Positions 34,701 to 43,700 of a stretch of DNA of 64,000 nt are shown here, piece by piece. The DNA comes from Azorinus chamasolen (lineage: Eukaryota; Mollusca; Bivalvia; Cardiida; Solecurtidae). Positions within the stretch are counted from its first letter, which is position 1. Every line of letters begins with the position of its first letter. The notes under the pieces were generated by a model. That model made no database searches. It was not told the origin of the DNA and worked only from the letters and a program-made list of their open reading frames with translations. Both the position numbers and the translations under genes were made by a program. The stretch covers positions 64,767,423-64,831,422 of the forward strand of contig OY755237.1 of the NCBI GenBank assembly GCA_963576725.1, given 5' to 3'.

Positions 34701-37700
34701 AGGTATAATCAATGAGCAACCGCGCATTAGTTGTGCATTGCGTCGATTTTGAGAATATCTTTCTCGCTGTATGTATTTGTAATATTAATTATGAACCTCA
34801 AACAACGGAACTATAATTGTTCTGATACTGATTTATGACAGATTTAGAAGTTTTACGATATTGATCTAGATCCAGCCTCAAAATAACCGGAGTATCTAAA
34901 ACAGAGTAACGTTAGGTAAAGTATAAGTAAAGATGTTGTATCTTTTTATCTAGAGCATGTAATCTGTAGGTATTTCGCGGGATTTATTCTGTGGTACAAT
35001 ATCACATGTTAGTAACATAAAATTGGAGTTTATTGCTTATATTCTATTGTTTTTGTTGTTTTTGATTGGTAAGGCGGCCTTCGGTCCATCGAGGCTCCCA
35101 ATATAAAAGTAAAGTCATGTAAATATCGGGGTGCGGAAGATCGAGGCAACGCATCGAACAGAAAAAATGCTGCATTTATTTTTTATAGTTCTTTATTTAT
35201 ATTTATTTTTTATGCGAATTAATTCAAGCAATACTGTTTTACATATGTATCAAATTGAAATAAAGTAAAGCACCTAGTTATAGTCTACTTTCAGTCCGAA
35301 GGACCGCTCAGCCAAATGTACAGCCGATAGTTATATTTTGTTACGCATATTCAGTGTTTTTGCTGTTTATTTTGACCAAACTATCCGGTTAGCTGTACAT
35401 TTTTTAACCCTTTCCCTCATAAATATTTTCATTGTTTTGAAAGTGTAACATATATTATAAAACACCCTGTATAAACGTGTTTTTACGCATTTGCAAACAG
35501 AGTAGACCCTGATCAGACGGCTCATCTGATCAGGGTCTGCTCTGTTTGCTCATGGAATTTGATAGATCGGGTTCTTTACTTTCTAATATGATTACAATGC
35601 TACACCTTCCATATTCCATTACAACTATGTTCTCCATGAATATTCAATAGGTAATGAAATATGGAATAAACATACATGTAGAGCAGGTAAAGGGTTAAGA
35701 ACGGCTTTCCGGCTATTGCATCGCAACTTCTTGGTTTAAACACATTTTATTACTGGAGTATGCAACTTTTTGTGGACTATCGAAGCGGCTAGCATTTACA
35801 TCGCCTTTACATAGAACGGAATAGTGGTTTGTTTTAATTCATTTTGCCACGTCATTGACTAGATAGTTCTCAACGAATATGAATAAAGAGGCGACAACTA
35901 CTTTATTCTATTTATGTAGTTCTGTTATTACAAAGTTTGGTCATTCCTCGAAATATTGAAGCATGATTTTTATTGCACATTGAAGCAAATACTGAAATGT
36001 TTGATCCAAACATGGGGCTGGAAAATACATGAAGATAATGTAAATCATAAATTACCTTTGTGTGAGAGTGTCATATTCCATACAGAATGGAGCACAGACT
36101 GCTTTTTACACACTCTGCCAGCTTTATGGCTAACCTGATTTCAAGTCCATCAGTTCTAAGGCATTTCACTTACAAAGGGGATCAATTAAAACATTCACAC
36201 GTTTGTGGCAAACAGTTTTTAATATAGAAAATTGAAAGAAACTGTGACAAACAAACAACGTATTAACCCTCGAAAAAGGTGATAAATGACACCAGGCACT
36301 TCTGTATGTAAAAAAAACAAACAAAAAAACAATAAAAATATAAGCAGCAAACACCATTTTCTACCTAATGTTAATTAGTTCCATAGAACTAATCCCATGA
36401 AATATTTACAGAAGACATGCTTTACATAAAAAGATAGGCCTACATCATCTTTGCTTATATAAGTTATTACTCCGTTTTTGAAAACAGTAGAGAACGACGA
36501 ATGTCGCCGTTGAAATTCTGTCAAATTTATTTTCATTGAACAAAAACGTTCATAATGCTTTCATTTCAATTAAATAAATTTTGATCAAAGTACCCTACGA
36601 GTAACTGTTCTGTAATAGGCCCGACCGCCAGGTAATTTAATTAACCCATCTCTAGATAATACAATTTGTAACAACTGTTCTGATTGGCTGAGAGAAATCA
36701 TAATATAGCCCGAACCGTGATCATTAAAGTGCCAGAACCGGTGAGCTGAACCGCAAGATGCGCTTTGAAATGCTGTGACTATCGCGTACGAAAGGTCCAA
36801 AACTATTAAAGCGCATGATGCGGTTTAGAAAGCGCATGATGCGGTTTAGAAAGCGCATCATGCGGTTTATAAAGCGCATGATGCGGTTTAGAAACCGCAT
36901 CATGCGCTTTCTAAACCGCATGATGCGCTTTTGGAAAGTTATGAACCGTTTCGCACGCCATACACAACCAAACATGCAGTATGTTGTAGTACTACAGGAT
37001 CATATCCCTTTTTAATGCATTGTTTTATATATTTGATGAACAAAGTGAGAAAATGGGTATGTCCAATAATTTTACGAAGTTTGTAAATCACATCACCATA
37101 AAATTCAGGATGTGAAATACCGTGTCGCAGAAGCACCTTGAGATTACATTTGTACTTGCCAATAAGCGAGAGATTTCGATAGTAAAATTTAGAGAAAGTT
37201 TTTCTTAGTTTATGGTATCTATATCCTTGCTTAAGCAGTTATTCAATTAAAATGAGATTTCGACTGTTAAAATCGTCAATAGATGAACAAGCTCTAGCAA
37301 AACGAATAAGTTGAGATATATAAACCCCGTAAGATGGAGCACGGGGAACATCCCCGTCAAGATGAGGAAAATTTACAATATTAAAATCAAAATCATCTCT
37401 TTTGTCATATATCTTAGAAGAAATCATTCCATTATTAATTTTAAGGTCTAGATCCAGAAACGCTGCATAATTGTCGGACGGGTTAGCTTTATTCAATTTG
37501 AGTTCTTTAGGATAAATTGTTGGAATCAGAGCGTCGAAGAAAGGGTTATCTAAGTTAAAAATATCATCCAAATATCGACAAGTTTCATTGAAGGCTTTTA
37601 TAGTAATCCATGTAAACAGCGGTCCAATACCTTGAAACACTGGTTTCCACTCTGACTTCAATTGCCACTGATTTTATATAGAAAAATGTACTTTTGTTGG

Positions 37701-40700
37701 ATAATTCAACGTCATCTTCGAGAATGTTCTAAATAAGTTATAAATAGAACGGGGTCAACTATGCTGTCCGCGTAAATTAAGTGATCATTGTACACACAAA
37801 CGCGTGCTAAAGCGTGACATGTAAAGACGTAGTTAAGCTCCTGATACCTGCCTTAACATATCGTTTCATCTTGTCAATGTAGAAAATATTTAGATTATTT
37901 AAGCGCATGCTAAGAGATGAGGATAAAAAACTACCGTAGCGTGAATCGGTGTAAACATGTCGAAACCTTTATTGTGCAAAAATCGACTTCAATACTATAA
38001 TGCGATCGATTCTTAAATGGATGAAAATACGTTCCCGTTCGAAGTCATTCACAGTCCCTATTTACTTTTCTATTTAAAATAGAATAAACAAAAGGTTTAA
38101 CTTGAACCAGCTCCGTAAGTTTATACGTTTTTTTTTATCCCGAACTAAAACTTCAACTTAAGGACGGGTAAAAGCGATCAAGTTGCTGACTCTCAGGTAA
38201 AACATATTAACAACTCATGCTTGAGTAAATAATATAACTTAAAGTTTTCCGCTCGGCATTAAACCTATGTCACTTCATAAAATTCAGGTGAACTGTTGTT
38301 ATACATGTACACACATGATGTGTTCAGCGATGCGTTCTGAAATGAAGCCGTTAACAAAATATTAAAGAATAAACACAACTAAAAACACATTGGCACTGGT
38401 ATCAACAGTACCTAATAGCGTCATGATTTAATTATTTTCACTAGGATGAATTTAACATTTCAACACGTTTAGCATGGTCAGGTTTAAGTTTTAAGATGAA
38501 TTAAACTGCATTTAGATTAAAAGTATGACAGGCTAAGGGAACAGGCTTTACGCTGAATAGGTTTACTTTTGAGAACACTGTGAATGGATACGCTGGATGT
38601 AAATACCGTAGTTGCGCTAAATAATAACTCGAATATGTAGGTATAAGTATAAATGAATGATTCAAGACGTAGTACACAAGCGAATAAACTGGACCCAGAT
38701 GTATTTATTTTTTCTTTTGTTTTATACTCTTTGAATATTAAATGTTGCTTTAGTCAGTAACTTTAAGATCATACTTATGATTTTGCTTTAATAACAATGC
38801 AATTCTCAGATTTTTCCTGTGATAATATTAATAAATAGAGTGTCAAAACACCGAAACTACTGACGATGGTCGTGTTTTGGAGTATGTAGTGGGGCTAGAC
38901 ACGAACACATAAAAAATTGGTTTTGAACCAGCGCCCTGTACCATCGTGGAAGCAATCAACACCCGGTCTCATGTCAGTATAGCTAATTCAGTTGGTATGA
39001 AGAAGATGGGGGGGGGGGTGAAGCGTGACAGAGGAGTGTAAGCTGAGGGGCATGAGCAGGGTTAGAGTGGGTATGAGGGGGCTTGAGGAGGGGAAAGGAG
39101 GTCCCGAGGAGGGTGGTTGTTGTCCTGTTAATAGGTATAGAATGCACAGGAAGATCTCGCGGTATTCGTAGTCGGAGCGGTCCACATAGACATCCACGGA
39201 ACCGGAATCGAGAGGAGGCAATCGGACCACGAGTTGTTTTATTCAACATCAAGGTGAAACTAAGAAAAAGCCAGACGAGACTAAGATCGGCCCCGAGTAG
39301 AGTGAAACGTGTTAGGATCTAATGACCTGAGCAAGCAAAGACGCCGCAACATACACCACCAAAAAGCCGAGACTGGGGTGCCTCGACGATTAAAGAGGAT
39401 TAAAAAGTAGAGCTCTGCAGAAAATTGGCGTTATTGTGAGTGCAGAAGTGAAACAAGAAGGATGAAACCTTACGTACCTGATCCAGAGAAATGGGCACGC
39501 TATTTCCTAGATAAAATCAGCACTTCGGGTCAAATCAAGACGCACGGCTACTATCCAGCAGTCATTCAGATTGAAGACCACAAGATTGAGGGTACCCAAG
39601 TCGGATATAGTAAGCATTGAGGCTGTGACTCCAGTGCAACAGCAGAACGAGAGGGTGGAGAATGAACTGCGGAGACTCGGCGCTTTCACGAACAGGAAAA
39701 GGAAACGCGAGGATGATCGGAATGGAGGAGGGTCCAGTGTATCGCGGCTGAAACGTATCTGCGCGAGTGATTCCTCCGGATTTTAATAAGACGAGGTATC
39801 CTCCTCCTCCTCATTCCTCCCTGAATTGTCAACATGATCACATGCGACATCTGCTTGAAAGACTTTAAGCGACGTTATAATATGTTGCGCCATAAGAAAA
39901 CCATACACGGGGCTATGGCGGGGAAACACTTATCGCCATCAGAACAATCGGAGGAGGGGACTTCTCCGTCGGTATCCGAATCGGAGTATTCTGATGGGGG
40001 AATCAACGACATTGAAGGCGAGCCATGGAATGTCAGAGACCAATGACACAGAGTCGGGTGGAGACGGGTACGATCCTTGGGATAGCGTCGTGCAGAAGGC
40101 TTTCGACAAGTGCCAAGGCCAGTTTGAGGAAGAGGTGGCCAAACTGCTACGGACCTGGAACGTCGGCGAAACGGAGGCTAGGAGGGTGGTGTATAAGGAG
40201 ATGAAGAACACTTATAGAAAAACGGTCATCGGCGTGTTTACGGCCAGAATGATGTGGTTCAACGCTATGCGTAAGCACCCCGTGTACAAAGCCATAAAGA
40301 AGACAACCACGAACCTCGTGGACCTGGATGGGTACAGTTCCGAAGAAGCCTTAAAAAGCGCCATCGGGCAAAGGAAATACCTGTTTGATACGATCTTAGC
40401 GGAGTTTTATCCTCCAAAACTCGAGGAAGTGAACAGTGAAGAACCGTCAGCGAAAAGGACCAAAGTGGACTAGTATACATCCTTATTCGGTGACTTATTC
40501 GGACCTTAACCATGTGGATGTACTGGGTGATTCTATCTAGTGACACCGGTGTGGATGTACTCTAATTTAGTGACGCCGTATACCGTATGATGATATACCT
40601 ATGATATGCGTAACGTCCTATACTTAGTGGCTGTATGTTGACTACTTATATAGCGTTGCATAAATCCTGTGAAGATGAACTCAATAAAGACTCTATTAAC

Positions 40701-43700
40701 GAGTATATGATATGTTTTGACTGTATAACCAATATAACGACACGTGGATCCTTTTAAGACAACCTCAATAAAGACTGTTCACGAAAACGTATTTGGTTTT
40801 GGTGTACTGTTCCAGTCCAGTCATCATTGTCTCATGACTCTCTTTGCCTCCTCATGGCTCCTTATTGCCGCCTCATGCCTCCTCTTTGACTCCTCATTTC
40901 ACTCAATATTCACTCATGACATTCATTATTTACTCATTTTGCCTCCTCATTGCTTCATTTTTACTCAGTTTGCCTTCTCACTGCCTCATTTTTCCTCAGT
41001 TTGCCTCAAACAATCACTCATTACACTCAGTATTTACTCATTTTGCCTAAAAAATCACTCAGTTTACTCATTTAGCTTCTAAAACCCTACATTCGACCCA
41101 TGGTAGGCACGCATGGGAAGCAGACGATACGTGTAGAGCGACTCGAGGGTCAAGCTGCTGCCATCGCAGTGCTTGCCTGTCCTGTTGTCACTTGGCTTAC
41201 CGAATGTCAGGTGATTGGGTGGGGAAGACTTAATGTGGTCGACCCATTATTGTTTTGGTAACGTTGTTATTTATTCCTTTAGGATTAGATTGTTAATGTA
41301 ATCACTGTTAATATATTAACACCCAACTTTAGTACCTCAGATACGGAGACTAATGATCGCTATATACGAGACCTGTTTAGACACGTATATCCTCAATGTT
41401 TTCAAAATGATTGCACTTATAATCAGTGGTGTAGATCTATACTTTAAACATGTTTTCAATCTATTTTATATAGCGTTTAACCTGTCTTCAAAGTAGCTCT
41501 AAACGTAGGATGAGAGTACAGACGCTTCCTGCGTAAATCTGAAGCTTCATTTAAAAGCTACTTGTTTATTGAATATGCTGTCCTAGCTCATTAAATGGCC
41601 GCTATAGACATGTTCATCTGTATATTCACTGTGTTTGCTTGACATTAATGTGTGATATATGGTTATTCTCTCCCAAGTGTATTAAGTCCTAAATAAGAAA
41701 ACTATTGTATAAAATTATATAATCAATTGTCTTATCTCATTTGATTCCACAAATCAAATGCATGTATTGTTTTTGTTTAGTTTTGACAAACTATGCCATT
41801 TTTATGTGGCATATCTTGCAAGATGGTTTTCTTGTACCTCAATTCTAAAACTCTTTGTAGATATAGTTTCGCTACAAAATCGTGAGATCAAATGAGACAA
41901 GATCATATGTCATAAATGTTTTAACCCATATAATATAGCCAAAATAATAATAAAATATGTATTCTTAGATTTGCGTTTCTTCTGTTTGATATTACCGGTG
42001 TAAAGATATATAAGGAAGTGAACAAAAAACATATCATAATTGATAAATCTCGTACAGCTCGACTTCGGTGTTGCATTATGATTACTAAAGACAACAAATG
42101 CGACTATCACCCGGAGTTTTGATTTAACGTGGTTTATGAGGTCGTGCTCCTTAACCCTTTCCCTGTTCTATGTTTATTACAAATTTCAATACCTACTGAA
42201 TATTCATGGACAAAAAAGTATAATGAAATATGGAGATGGGACATTGTATCTGTTTTAGAAAGTAAAGAAACAGATCTATCAAATTCCACTAGCAAACAGA
42301 GCAGACCCTGGTCAGACGGCACATAATAGGGTCTGGGTCTACTCTGTTTGCAGATCCGTGAAAACACGCTTATATGAGGGAAAGGGTTAAGGTCATGACG
42401 ATACCTATTTCGTATTTGATGACATTCCTGCGGATTTTTAATGGTGACGGGATGTCTATCATTTCTATTGAAATATCTTAATGACCTGTCACTTCCAACC
42501 ATTAAAGGATGGTGAATGAGACACACATACCTTTCTAATGTCAATCCTGCGGTTTAAATATTGAAAAGGGTTAATGACCTGTCACTTCCGATCAGATAAC
42601 GCGTGATTAATGAGGCACACCTGCCATTGAGTCGCATTCCTGCGGTTTTAATGGCGACGGGATGACTATCCTTTCTATTGAAATATCTTAATGACCTGTC
42701 ACTCCGATCAGATAACGCGTGATTAATATGCTCGTTAACGCATTCTTTACCCCATCGCGATCACGTACACCGTCTCACCTTACAAGGTCAACCTCTATCT
42801 AGGACGAGGTCACCTCAATGTCGCTTCAAGGTCGCCACGTTCTAGGACAGGTTAAGGGGCAATGCTAAGGGGCAACCACAACCACAAGTAATGCGAATAC
42901 AGGGTAGAACATACTACTGTCAGTGATGTTTCAACTTATGCGATAGCATTAACGTATTTGCATGTATTGCTGTGTCATTTTATTAAGACCACAACAATAG
43001 AGTGTAAATTGTTGACAGAACAATGGTCTATATGGTGGTAGACATGAAGTGATATGTACTGATACTGATTTGTCAGTGAGTGAGTAGGTTTGATTTATGG
43101 CACTTCATAGATAATTTAGCCCTCTCCACTGATGAGGTGTTGACATGATGGTACATTTGCAGTTTAATGCAGGACAAAAAATATGTAGAAATATCCGATA
43201 GGAATAATTATACTGTATTACGTTTGCCCTGCATAAAGCAACAACTTGCTTTTACAGACTTCTTTTTTAATAAATGGTCATACTAACGAAAATCTACTGT
43301 ATCAAGAAGATAAGTGCGTCATATATCACATGGATAAAAACATCGTCATAGCTTCCTTTAGTACTTGTTTGAGTATGTTTTACTGATACAAGAACAAATA
43401 TTGATTAGATAAAAGGCAACGAGATCCTAACAAAAAAATGAGCCATCTTGCTAAATCCTGTTACATTTTAGTAATCAGGATCAGACTAAATGCACAGTCG
43501 CCTTTAAATACTGAAATTAACCAAGACGGATCAGAAGTCGATTTAGTTGTGCTCCAATTTTTTTTTATAAATAGGAATACTACGCCGACAGTGTTGTGGA
43601 CAACATAGATGTGGACACTGCCACAGGTGATCTTTGGATCGGCAGCCACCCTGTGACGTGGAAAATATTTGACTTCTATGAGATTTTTTCCAGTGACAGG

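Larger units (their letters stand above)
31532..42918. mobile_element. Polinton/Maverick-type DNA element, 11.4 kb, in gene B intron 7
   Basis: The two ends are inverted copies (31532-32180 and 42040-42918), starting AGTAGTATG and ending CATACTACT. The element is flanked by identical GTCAGT (31526-31531 and 42919-42924). Long terminal inverted repeats of several hundred bp, AG...CT ends and 6-bp target duplications are the structural signature of Polinton/Maverick transposons. The interior lacks any recognisable protein-primed DNA polymerase, integrase, packaging ATPase or capsid gene. It holds two frameshifted ORF sets in a GC-rich island (39460-40475) and many nested repeats. Best read as a non-autonomous or internally deleted derivative. 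Gene A intron 7 (1.8 kb) has no such insertion. Confidence 0.82.

Noticed and set aside
38880..38990. tRNA-like sequence (ggttttgaacc, tagctaattcagttggt)
   Set aside because: The A-box-like and B-box-like words are in orders and orientations that do not make one tRNA or SINE head.
40744..41082. 112-residue plus-strand frame
   Set aside because: Low-complexity TCAT tract after the polyadenylation signals.
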